From Thermoanaerobaculia bacterium (GTDB lineage: Bacteria; Acidobacteriota; Thermoanaerobaculia; Multivoradales; JAGPDF01), in the NCBI GenBank assembly GCA_019911865.1, contig JAIOJQ010000025.1:1-34515 (forward strand): DNA of 34,515 nucleotides. The letters are read 5' to 3'. How positions within the stretch are numbered: position 1 is the stretch's first letter; every line of letters starts with the position of its first letter. Below, in pieces: positions 16,866-23,463 of the stretch. Under the pieces are notes generated by a model. That model ran no database searches, was not told the origin of the DNA, and saw nothing but the letters and a program-made list of their open reading frames with translations. Position numbers and translations under genes: made by a program.

Positions 16866-16889
16866 CCGCCTAACGCAATAGCTAGGCGG
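16866..16889. promoter_or_regulatory. Inverted repeat upstream of parA
   Basis: CCGCCTA (16866-16872) and TAGGCGG (16883-16889) form a perfect 7-bp inverted repeat about 25 bp upstream of the parA start. The position suits an operator for par autoregulation by the RHH protein. It differs from the 22-bp sites further upstream. Confidence 0.45.
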
Positions 16890-17032
16890 CTATTCCCATA
16901 ACACGCTAACGCGCCGCCTGCGCCCCTCGAACCTGATCCAGCGACCGTTGCGCCCAGCGGGTTCCGAGCCGCGAAACCCCCGGCCCCATTGACTCCGCGG
17001 AGTTCTCGTGCGCTCTGGACTCCGGTGCGCGC

Positions 17033-17491
17033 TAGCGCACTATGACATGTGCTACCCATGAGCCGACCGAGAGGCGGCCCAGCCTCGGTGGGCGAAGCGA
17101 CCCACGCTGGCCCGGTCGATCCTGCAGCGAAGGTCGGACGTAACACGGTGACACACGTGCTAGCGCAGTCGACCAGAGACTCTGGGGTGGAGGGGGCGCA
17201 GTCGCCAGGAACCGAGTTCGCCGGCGCTCCGCCTACTCGGATAGCACGGTATTACATGTGTTAACCGATGCCACAGTCCAGTCGTCCCCCGAGTTGGCGG
17301 AAACGACGCCTGGCAGCACGGTCTGGATGCGACTGGAGGACGAAGCGCCTTGGTCCAACCGGCCCGGGTCCGGGGGACCTGCCCTCAGGAGCGATAGCCA
17401 CCGAGCGGATTGGCGGGGTTCAGCGGAGAACCGGACCGGACCCGACACCGCAGCCGGACCAGTTTCAGGTAACACAGTATTACATGTGCTA
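17033..17491. repeat. Four 22-bp imperfect palindromes, candidate centromere (parS)
   Basis: Copies lie at 17033-17054, 17141-17162, 17242-17263 and 17470-17491, consensus TARCACGGTATTACATGTGYTA. The ends TArCAC and GTGyTA are mutually inverted, so each copy is a near palindrome. Spacing is 108, 101 and 228 bp. They occupy a 630-bp gene-free region upstream of parA, where partition centromeres are found. The last copy overlaps the stop codon of the gene at 17489. A weak fifth match (14 of 22, inverted) lies over the parA start region. Confidence 0.75.
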
Positions 17492-18403
17492 TCGACGCAT
17501 CAGGCGCCGGGCTACGGCGCCGAGGCCGGAGGCGTCGGGAAGTGCGACGAGCGGCCCCTGCTCGTCCGGCTCGTCCAGGTCGGTGGGGGAGGGTAGAGAA
17601 GGGGCCGGAGAGCTCGCGGCCTGCTGGGGCGGCCGGACGGCCTCCTCCCAGCCACGCTGGATGGCGGCGAAGGCGCCGAGGTCATTGGTCAGCGCCTCGG
17701 CCAGCGCAACCAGGCCGGCCAGTAGCTCCTTGGGGCTCTCAGCGACGATTTCGATCCTCCCGGGCTCGACGGTAACCCCGGGCGGCAGACTGCCCAGGGC
17801 CCGGACTCCCCGGTGCCCAGGCTCGAGCGGGATACGCAGCTCCTCGGCCGCTGAGAGCCGCCGCCTGAGGGCCCTTTGCCGGTCGATCTCCTCGCCGAAG
17901 GCCTGGCTGTCGGCGAGTTCGGCCAGGTGGTCGAGTACCGTGGCGACGGGGAGGCAGAAATCCCGCCCCCGGACCTCGGCGCCCCACTTGCGGGCTAGCT
18001 CGTAGGCACGGCCCGAGGAGAGGCCCAGCAGGGTCGCAAGGTCGCCCGTGGAAAGAGGCGAGTCAGCCGGCAAGGTCTCGAGCTGGGTGATCGCGGCAGG
18101 GACGCGGAGCAGCCATCCCACCTTTCGCCCCCTGGCCCGCGGTCGCGCCCGGCCGGCCACAGCCGCCTCCTCGAGGCCGCGTAGCAGCTCGGTGCGGGAG
18201 ATCTCGAGCGCTCGTCCTCGCCGCTCGGCGCCGAAGCGGGTCATCAGAGCCACCGCCTGGGTGCGCTTGAGACCGAGCAAGTTGGCGACGTGCGAAGTCC
18301 ACCAGATGGGCTGAGCCGAAGCGCGAACCTCGGCGATCGCATCGGGCAGCTGGCTCATCCAGGTCGCTTTGGGCGGCATTTCGGAGGTCCGATTGTTCGG
18401 CAT
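17489..18403 (-). CDS. Double-HTH DNA-binding protein, probable plasmid regulator
   Basis: A protein of about 304 residues with two related HTH units. The first is TSHVANLLGLKRTQAVALMT with RFGAERRGRALEISRTELL; the second is STGDLATLLGLSSGRAYELA with KWGAEVRGRDFCLPVATVL. Both pair a helix-turn-helix with a GAExRGR hairpin, indicating an internal duplication. A helical middle (RQRALRRRLSAAEELRIPLE) and a low-complexity Pro/Ser tail follow. Starts are ambiguous: ATG at 18445, 18403 and 18379, none with a good ribosome binding site; 18403 is a compromise. The open frame extends far upstream but that part is antisense to the recombinase operon. It is divergent from that operon across an inverted repeat, so it may repress it, or may bind the 22-bp sites. 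The family is not recognised beyond HTH. Confidence 0.75.
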   Translation of the reverse strand: MPNNRTSEMPPKATWMSQLPDAIAEVRASAQPIWWTSHVANLLGLKRTQAVALMTRFGAERRGRALEISRTELLRGLEEAAVAGRARPRARGRKVGWLLRVPAAITQLETLPADSPLSTGDLATLLGLSSGRAYELARKWGAEVRGRDFCLPVATVLDHLAELADSQAFGEEIDRQRALRRRLSAAEELRIPLEPGHRGVRALGSLPPGVTVEPGRIEIVAESPKELLAGLVALAEALTNDLGAFAAIQRGWEEAVRPPQQAASSPAPSLPSPTDLDEPDEQGPLVALPDASGLGAVARRLMRR

Positions 18404-18430
18404 TCTACCGGGATTTGTTCGCCGTGTCAG

Positions 18431-18460
18431 GTTGGCAAGAAGCATAGTTTCTGCTAACCT
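18431..18460 (+). promoter_or_regulatory. Promoter with overlapping operator for the recombinase operon
   Basis: TTGGCA (18432-18437) and TAACCT (18455-18460) are 17 bp apart, giving a good sigma-70-type promoter reading right. The same 30 bp form an imperfect inverted repeat (GGTTGGCAAGAA / TTTCTGCTAACC, 9 of 12 paired), an operator-like layout. The first gene's ATG (18468) lies only eight bases past the -10, so that start would be leaderless. Confidence 0.5.
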
Positions 18461-18467
18461 CAAGGAA

Positions 18468-18866
18468 ATGAGCGTGTCTCTCAAACGGTGGACCCCGGCG
18501 TCTACCGCTGGCGGGGCGGGATCAAGGCGCCGAGTGCGGGTGCGCTTGCGCGGCGCGCGCGAGGACGCCGCTGTCTGGCTCGATGGCTCCCCGCTCTTGC
18601 CGGGCGGCGATGCGGCCGCGGACTCGCAAGTCTCGGCCGAGGCCTTCGGCTGGGGTTCGGGAGGAAGCGCCCTGGCGGGCCGAAGCCTTGCCTCGGCCAT
18701 CCTGCTCCGGCTCTCGGGCGATGTGGCCTTGGCGGCGGCCAACGCCCCGGCGCTTGCGAGCGAGGTACTTGCCCGCCTCCCCGAGGGCGACTTCGACTGT
18801 GAACTCGACCTGGGCCGATTCCTCGCAGAGCGGATCGTCCCGGGCTTTCCCCACGAAGAGGAGTAG
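18468..18866 (+). CDS. DUF6166-like small protein
   Basis: A 132-residue protein. After a basic N-terminus, it has VWLDGSPLLPG, FGWGSGGSALAGRSLASAIL and ASEVLARLPEGDF in order. This resembles DUF6166 domains, small proteins usually reading x-V-x-V-D-G-x-P-L, F-x-W-G-Y-G-G-S-G-P-A-Q-L-A and F-x-x-E-V-V-x-x-L-P, common on plasmids and mobile elements but of unknown function. ATG 18468 sits eight bases after a predicted -10; GTG 18474 has AAGGA at the standard seven-base distance and may be used instead. It is the first gene of a four-gene operon, three bases before the next. Confidence 0.68.
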   Translation: MSVSLKRWTPASTAGGAGSRRRVRVRLRGAREDAAVWLDGSPLLPGGDAAADSQVSAEAFGWGSGGSALAGRSLASAILLRLSGDVALAAANAPALASEVLARLPEGDFDCELDLGRFLAERIVPGFPHEEE

Positions 18867-18868
18867 CA

Positions 18869-19105
18869 ATGGCACGGTGGCGCACTCTGGGCGACGGCTT
18901 CGGCATGGTGATCGGCAAGCGCGAGAGCCGCGACGGCGAATTGCGGCGCCTGCGCATCCTCCGGCTCGGCCGCGGTCGCTACGAGCTCCATGTGCTCGCG
19001 GGCGCGACGCTGCGGCGAGAGTGCGAGCCTCGGGCGTTTCTCTCTGAGCGCACGGCCAAGGCGGCTGCAGCGGAGTTTCTGCGGCGCGCGGAGCCGGAAG
19101 CGTGA
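18869..19105 (+). CDS. Small basic hypothetical protein
   Basis: A 78-residue protein rich in arginine, with two short beta-hairpin-like segments (FGMVIGKRES; LRILRLGRGRYELHVLAG) and a C-terminal helix (TAKAAAAEFLRRAE). The start is fixed by GAGGAG five bases upstream at the end of the previous gene. Its stop overlaps the next gene's GTG (GTGA). It is not recognised; size, charge and operon position suggest a plasmid accessory protein. Confidence 0.65.
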   Translation: MARWRTLGDGFGMVIGKRESRDGELRRLRILRLGRGRYELHVLAGATLRRECEPRAFLSERTAKAAAAEFLRRAEPEA

Positions 19106-19413
19106 CCACCCCTTCGGCGAGTGCACAGGTCCAGGGAAGCGGGAGCTTTCTGCCCCTCTCCTGGGCCGAGGCACGCGACCGAGCGGCCGCGTCGGGGCGC
19201 CTGGTGCGCTTTCTGCTCGATGGAATCCCCTGGGAAGTGACCCCGCAGGGACTCTCGAATCCGGGGCGCGTCTACCAGGGCCTTTGCCCCCGCTGTGACC
19301 GCGAGCGGTGGTTTTCCGCCTGGGCGGGCGAGGAACTCTGTCGGGATTCGAGCTATGGGTTGGGCTTCCTTGCCCACGACGGGTGTAGGAGCGGCCGGGA
19401 AGACCCACCGTGA
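19102..19413 (+). CDS. Small protein with a cysteine-pair (zinc-ribbon-like) motif
   Basis: A 103-residue protein with GTG start at 19102 overlapping the previous stop. The central part RLVRFLLDGIPWEVTPQG looks like a beta-rich core. Then come YQGLCPRCDRERWFSAW, a CPxC pair, and two further cysteines (ELCRDSS, HDGCRSG), enough for one zinc site. Its stop overlaps the recombinase GTG (GTGA). The family is not recognised; a nucleic-acid-binding helper of the recombinase is possible but unproven. Confidence 0.65.
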   Translation: MTTPSASAQVQGSGSFLPLSWAEARDRAAASGRLVRFLLDGIPWEVTPQGLSNPGRVYQGLCPRCDRERWFSAWAGEELCRDSSYGLGFLAHDGCRSGREDPP

Positions 19414-20639
19414 GGGAGAAGTCGGACCTCGAGGCGGCACCACGGGGGTCGCAGCTCGCCGCGGCCTCGCCGGCGGCGCTCGAACGGCTCGAGCTGCCCG
19501 AGCCGCCGAGTTCGGCCGAGGCGCTGCTCGCCTACTTCTTCCGGCGGCAGCGCCAGCCTGCTACCGCCTTGGCTTACCGCGACGGCCTCGTCTGGTTTGC
19601 CCGCTGGCTCGTCGAGCGCCGCATTGAGGTCGCTCTGCCCGCGACAGGGCGCACCCTGGCTCAGCACCGGCGGACTCGGGCCGAGCGGCGAAGCGAAGAG
19701 GACGCCCTGCTGGTCCGAATGGCCGAAGCGCTCCTGACGCTCCGCCGGGAGCAGGGGGTCTACGTCCTGGAAGAATTCGGCCGGGCTCTCGAGGCCTACC
19801 GAGGTCCGCGCCGGAGAAAGCTCGCCGCCGCGACGGTGAATCGCCTGCTCGCCGGCGTCGCCGCCTTCGTCCGGACCGCGAACCAGGTGGGCCTGCTCGC
19901 CTGGCGCTTCGAGCGCGGTGACGTGCCCTATCGCTCGATTCCGGCGCGCGCTCGCCGCGCGCGCACCCGTGGGCCCCACCCGAGCGCCTACCGGCTGATT
20001 CTCGGCGCCGCGGCGGCTGAGGCCTCGCCGCGGGCCGAGCGCGATCTCGCCATCTTGCGCCTCGCCGGCGACCTCGGTCTCCGGCGCCGGGAGATTCACC
20101 AGCTCGACCTCGACGACGTCGAGGAGGGCAAAGCCGGCCGGATGACGCTTTCGGTGACCCGGAAGGGGGAGACCGAGCAGATCCCGCTCACCGTCCCGGC
20201 CCCGACGGCCGCGGTGCTTCGGGCCTGGGTCGCTCTGCGGGGTGACGCTCCAGGTCCCCTCCTGGTCAGCCTCGAAAACGAGGACCACCCAGGAACGGGG
20301 GAGGGGAGCCGGCCCGGCCGGCGCCGTGGCCGCCCGCCCGCCGACCCGTCCGAGATCAACGAGGCGGGCCTGAGGCGGATCCCCTACTCCACTCTCTACG
20401 CGATCGTGCGTCGCTACAGCGAGCGGGTCGGGGAGCCGACCCGGCCGCATGGCCTGCGCCACATGGCGCTGAGCGAGGCGATGGGCTACGCCGCGCGCAA
20501 GGGGTGGCCGCTGTCAAAGGTCCTGGAGTTCTCCGGCCACAGCCCGCGATCGGTGGCGATCCTGTTTGACTACGCGGACGAGTTCGAGGATGCGCAGGGG
20601 CAGCTGGCGGAGATGGTGGCACGGGGGCACGATGAGTGA
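19410..20639 (+). CDS. Tyrosine recombinase (XerC/D-like integrase), probable plasmid resolvase
   Basis: A 409-residue tyrosine recombinase. The N-terminal core-binding domain (about 35-165) contains AYFFRRQRQPATALAYRDGL and TVNRLLAGVAAFVRT. The catalytic domain (about 190-395) shows arginine I in GLRRREIHQLDLDDV (R225/R226), lysine K252 in VTRKGE, box II HGLRH (347-351), H377 in FSGHSPRS and nucleophile Y388 in LFDYAD. All catalytic residues are present. An insertion of about 30 residues rich in Gly/Arg/Pro (295-315) separates the lysine from box II. It is last in a coupled operon within the replication/partition region, where such enzymes usually resolve multimers; integration is the alternative. 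No core site was identified, though the 22-bp palindromes are candidates. Confidence 0.92.
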   Translation: MREKSDLEAAPRGSQLAAASPAALERLELPEPPSSAEALLAYFFRRQRQPATALAYRDGLVWFARWLVERRIEVALPATGRTLAQHRRTRAERRSEEDALLVRMAEALLTLRREQGVYVLEEFGRALEAYRGPRRRKLAAATVNRLLAGVAAFVRTANQVGLLAWRFERGDVPYRSIPARARRARTRGPHPSAYRLILGAAAAEASPRAERDLAILRLAGDLGLRRREIHQLDLDDVEEGKAGRMTLSVTRKGETEQIPLTVPAPTAAVLRAWVALRGDAPGPLLVSLENEDHPGTGEGSRPGRRRGRPPADPSEINEAGLRRIPYSTLYAIVRRYSERVGEPTRPHGLRHMALSEAMGYAARKGWPLSKVLEFSGHSPRSVAILFDYADEFEDAQGQLAEMVARGHDE

Positions 20640-20695
20640 GCTGAGTGTCTGTACCGGACCAGGAATCCGTAATCGATCCAGACTGATAGGAACTC

Positions 20696-21196
20696 TTACG
20701 GCAAATAGACCTCGTTTATCTGATCGAAGGGAGTTTTCACCATAACTCCGTCACTTGAGCGAGCTGCTTGGAAGGAGTTTGAAGATGAGCTGGTGAACAA
20801 GAACTCACCAGACCCCACATCTGCGTCCAAGACTACTTTCCAGTGATTTGTAAGGCTACACACCGTCGCCGTTCTATAGAGCGGCTTGAAGTACTTGATC
20901 GTCGCGGGGTGGAGCGTCGAATCGCCACAGGTCGCCATCGCCCTAGTATTGAGCGAAGTGAAGCAAGTTCCGTTGCTTACACAGATCGTCGCGGTGTCCT
21001 GCCACACTCGATAGGCGCCGCCACCGTTCGGCACGACAACCAGCTCGGCTCGGGCCGGCGGTGGCGGTGGTGGCGGAGGTGGGGACGTGGTCGTCGAGCT
21101 ACTCGACTCCTCGCTGCATCCCCAACCCAACGCCGCCACTATGAGGATCATCGCGATCCGCCTCAGCAGAGCAAGGCAGCTTCGGTCTTTGGTCAT
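20696..21196 (-). CDS. Putative lipoprotein
   Basis: A 166-residue protein with a lipoprotein signal (RRIAMILIVAALGWGC; the cysteine is followed by SEESSSS), then a Ser/Thr linker and nine prolines. The mature domain has four cysteines (TICVSNGTC, ATC, TVC), likely two disulphides in the periplasm. ATG 21196 is set by GAGGGG about eight bases upstream. Base composition here is less GC-rich than the plasmid core, suggesting separate acquisition. The family is not recognised. Confidence 0.72.
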   Translation of the reverse strand: MTKDRSCLALLRRIAMILIVAALGWGCSEESSSSTTTSPPPPPPPPPARAELVVVPNGGGAYRVWQDTATICVSNGTCFTSLNTRAMATCGDSTLHPATIKYFKPLYRTATVCSLTNHWKVVLDADVGSGEFLFTSSSSNSFQAARSSDGVMVKTPFDQINEVYLP

Positions 21197-21568
21197 GTCC
21201 AACCCCTCTTGAGAAGGTCCTCTACCTAGGTATCTATGATTCCCTGTCCGCGTACATGGCGGCCCGATCTGTTGCCCGGCGTGTGCCCGTAGTCGCAAGC
21301 AGTTGCCGTCCGGTCAGTCAACGAGGCGTTCCTGAGTCTTGATTCGTCATCCGGTTCTTTGGGCGGAGCTCACCGGCAACTCTGGAACTGCGACTACGGC
21401 GACCATCGCGACGTGTCGCCAGACTCAAAGCCATCGCCAAAGAGGAGCTGGGCGTCCATTAGTACGAGCCGGCCATTGGCCAGTGTCGAGACGTTCGGTG
21501 GCGTCGCGGAGTCGGACGCCTCGAAGTCGATCACGTAGGCTCATCGAGGAGCGGTAGTCTTCCACTCC
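21197..21568. other. Intergenic stretch, no gene seen
   Basis: A divergent gap between the lipoprotein gene and the zinc-ribbon gene. Short frames exist on both strands but lack ribosome binding sites and coding-like composition. Confidence 0.4.
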
Positions 21569-21781
21569 GTGACCCTCGGACCGCTGGACTCGGGCCTTCC
21601 CGCCGGACGTGGCTTCGTCCACGGCAACCGCCACTACGTCTGTCGTGACTGCGGACAGTTTACGAGCGTCGGGCCGCGCGATTCCGCCCCGCGACGCTGC
21701 GCCACGAAGGGGTGCTCGCGGCCCTTCGGATTCGGCAAGAATGTTCCGTACGACCCTGTTCCTCGAAGAAATTGCCGGTGA
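21569..21781 (+). CDS. Small zinc-ribbon protein
   Basis: A 70-residue basic protein. Cysteines are spaced as a ribbon: YVCRDCGQF then RRCATKGCSR, i.e. CxxC plus CxxxxC. Third codon positions are strongly GC. The start (GTG 21569) has only a distant GAGGAG; it is uncertain. The stop overlaps the GTG of the next gene (21778-21781), indicating a two-gene unit. Function is unknown; nucleic acid or protein binding is typical for such ribbons. Confidence 0.55.
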   Translation: MTLGPLDSGLPAGRGFVHGNRHYVCRDCGQFTSVGPRDSAPRRCATKGCSRPFGFGKNVPYDPVPRRNCR

Positions 21782-21978
21782 CCAGGATCGACCCGCGGGC
21801 CTACGCGGTCTCGATGCTACGGCGCGATATGTACCGGGAGCCCACCGAGCGTAGGGTCCAGATCTGGGTCGACTGGTTTGAGGTTAGTGGCGCCTTCGCG
21901 CAGTTAGAGACCGTCGAACTGGAGGGCGGCGCGGACGCTGAAGCAGCAGAGATATCCGACGACATCGGCGAGACGTAG
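21778..21978 (+). CDS. Small acidic hypothetical protein
   Basis: A 66-residue protein starting at GTG 21778, four bases overlapping the previous stop. The N-terminal half is a short helix plus strands (RRVQIWVDWFEVSG); the C-terminus is strongly acidic. Codon use resembles genuine genes here. The pairing with the zinc-ribbon gene suggests they act together. The family is not recognised. Confidence 0.5.
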   Translation: MTRIDPRAYAVSMLRRDMYREPTERRVQIWVDWFEVSGAFAQLETVELEGGADAEAAEISDDIGET

Positions 21979-22312
21979 GAGGGTCCTTCGCGCACATGCG
22001 GAGCACCAGGCCGAGACCGCTTGCGCGACGCCTTGAGCCCGAGGCCAAGGAGTCTCGCCGGTCGAGGTCAGGCCCGATAGCAGTGCCTGGGTTGGCTGAT
22101 GAAATGAGAGCGCGCTCAGTGCTTTGCACGATGCACGAGATACTCCGCTAGAGGAGTCCGTGCAGTTCTTCGACTATGGCACCGCGGCTGTCTACTCTCC
22201 GCACGTTCTTGATGCGTTCGGCGCCGATTGTGGTGTAGCCGACGGGCGACTTACCGATAGCCTACCGGTCGATGGGTCTTCGGTTGGGCGCTCCAGACTG
22301 GATTTGCACTGA
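21979..22312. other. Stretch with no convincing gene
   Basis: Only one weak candidate appears: a GTG at 22160 behind AGAGGAG gives a 50-residue frame ending at 22312, but the spacing (three bases) is poor and composition is mixed. Confidence 0.35.
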
Positions 22313-22600
22313 AGGATTGCCGACAGATATGAGCACTCTCTCAATGACCGCGGATTTCAAGCGCCCAGGGCTTGGGCTTCTCGGAGAGTCCTGCTAGTAT
22401 TTCTGGCAGGTAGCGGCATCGCCTATGCTTTTGACGTAGAGAGCTGGTTTTGGATCGGAGTCGTCGGCATCGTAGTCGGGGCATTCGTCGATCAACTCCT
22501 GCTCCCAGTCCTTCGCCGGGCAAATCCCGAAGTGCCACTATCAGCCTTCAAGGACGAGTTGACGGCTGAACCTCCGAAGCAAGGGACCAAGGAGATCACC
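22313..22600 (+). other. In-frame membrane-segment extension upstream of the next gene
   Basis: The reading frame of the downstream gene stays open back to a TGA at 22310-22312. From 22391 it encodes VLLVFLAGSGIAYAF and then WFWIGVVGIVVGAFVDQLLL, two hydrophobic segments preceded by basic residues (RAWASRRV). This looks coding, but no ATG, GTG or TTG lies upstream of these segments in frame; CTG at 22391 is the nearest candidate. Either the gene starts at a rare codon or a frameshift separates it from ATG 22329. Confidence 0.45.
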
Positions 22601-23314
22601 GTGGGCGAACACCAGAGTAGTGGGCCGGATCCGTGGCAGGACTACTTCGATCGTTGGAGTCGTCTTCCTGAAGCCCAACGGAACGCCGAGTGGGCTGCGA
22701 TGTCTCCCGAGCAGCGCGAGGCTTTGACCGCGATTCAGCGGCGCGTTCTCGCCGACAACGCCCTTGCGGCCGAAGGAGCCAAGCGCCGCTTCCGACTCGG
22801 GTTGGGCGTCCTGGCCGGGTGCGTAGCCCTTCTCGTTCTGGCGGGCGTTGCCTTCGTTGCGATCGCTGGAATGGGCATCTTGACGACAGCCCGCGAGGAA
22901 GGTGAGAGGCTGTCTCCCGAAGCTACCGGCGCGCCCGAGGCCATGAAAGCCGACGATCGCGCCGACGCAGAAAGTGCATCTCTTCTGGGACGGCCTCGCC
23001 GAGATCTTTACTCGATGCTTTTTTCGCTTTCGTTTGAACAGGTGTCGATCGAGCAACTGCGAGAATGCTGCATCTATACCGGTTATCGCGGATTGGAGTT
23101 GAGCTCTCTGGTCGACGACTACGCCATCTACAGTATTCCCGGTCTCGAGGGGAAGAGCCAAAACAAGGTGGCGATCGTACGAGTGCCCGGTCGCTACTAC
23201 GGCGAGGGCCAGCGATTGGCCTACGAGAGCACGTACGAGCTCGTAGGGAGCGAAGAGTTTGTGACCGTTCTTGGCGACCGACAGATGCTTCCGGTTCTCA
23301 GGGAGTTGCCGTAA
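22601..23314 (+). CDS. Single-pass membrane protein, unknown function
   Basis: A 237-residue protein from GTG 22601, which has AAGGAG six bases upstream. A cytoplasmic Trp/Arg-rich helical region (DPWQDYFDRWSRLPEAQRNA, then EWAAMSPEQREALTAIQRRV) precedes one transmembrane segment (GLGVLAGCVALLVLAGVAFV), then a mixed alpha/beta domain ending in VTVLGDRQMLPVLREL. The frame is open well upstream and encodes two more hydrophobic segments, so the true protein may be longer. It converges with the HEPN-like gene. The family is not recognised. Confidence 0.68.
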   Translation: MGEHQSSGPDPWQDYFDRWSRLPEAQRNAEWAAMSPEQREALTAIQRRVLADNALAAEGAKRRFRLGLGVLAGCVALLVLAGVAFVAIAGMGILTTAREEGERLSPEATGAPEAMKADDRADAESASLLGRPRRDLYSMLFSLSFEQVSIEQLRECCIYTGYRGLELSSLVDDYAIYSIPGLEGKSQNKVAIVRVPGRYYGEGQRLAYESTYELVGSEEFVTVLGDRQMLPVLRELP

Positions 23315-23359
23315 GGCTCGCAACGCAGTTGGCTCGATCCAACCGCGTCTTAGGCGCGG

Positions 23360-23412
23360 CGCTAACAGGTCGGTCGGCCCGGGCCTCGCGTGGCGGAAGA
23401 AACGCGTTAGCG
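23360..23412. terminator. Inverted repeat between convergent genes
   Basis: CGCTAAC (23360-23366) and GTTAGCG (23406-23412) are perfectly inverted, separated by 39 bp that contain a further GC-rich palindrome (GGCCCGGGCC). The position between convergent stops (23314 and 23464) fits a bidirectional terminator, though no U-tract is present. Confidence 0.3.
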
Positions 23413-23463
23413 GGCCGTCGACTGTGACGAACCGCACTAGGTCGATTCGCCGGGAGCTCCGCC

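Noticed and set aside
18404-19408. N-terminal extension of the double-HTH protein up to 639 residues
   Set aside because: The extension is antisense to the coupled recombinase operon genes and crosses its promoter/operator.
23360-23412. Integron attC site
   Set aside because: Arms CGCTAAC/GTTAGCG deviate from RYYYAAC/GTTRRRY; better explained as an inverted repeat between convergent genes.
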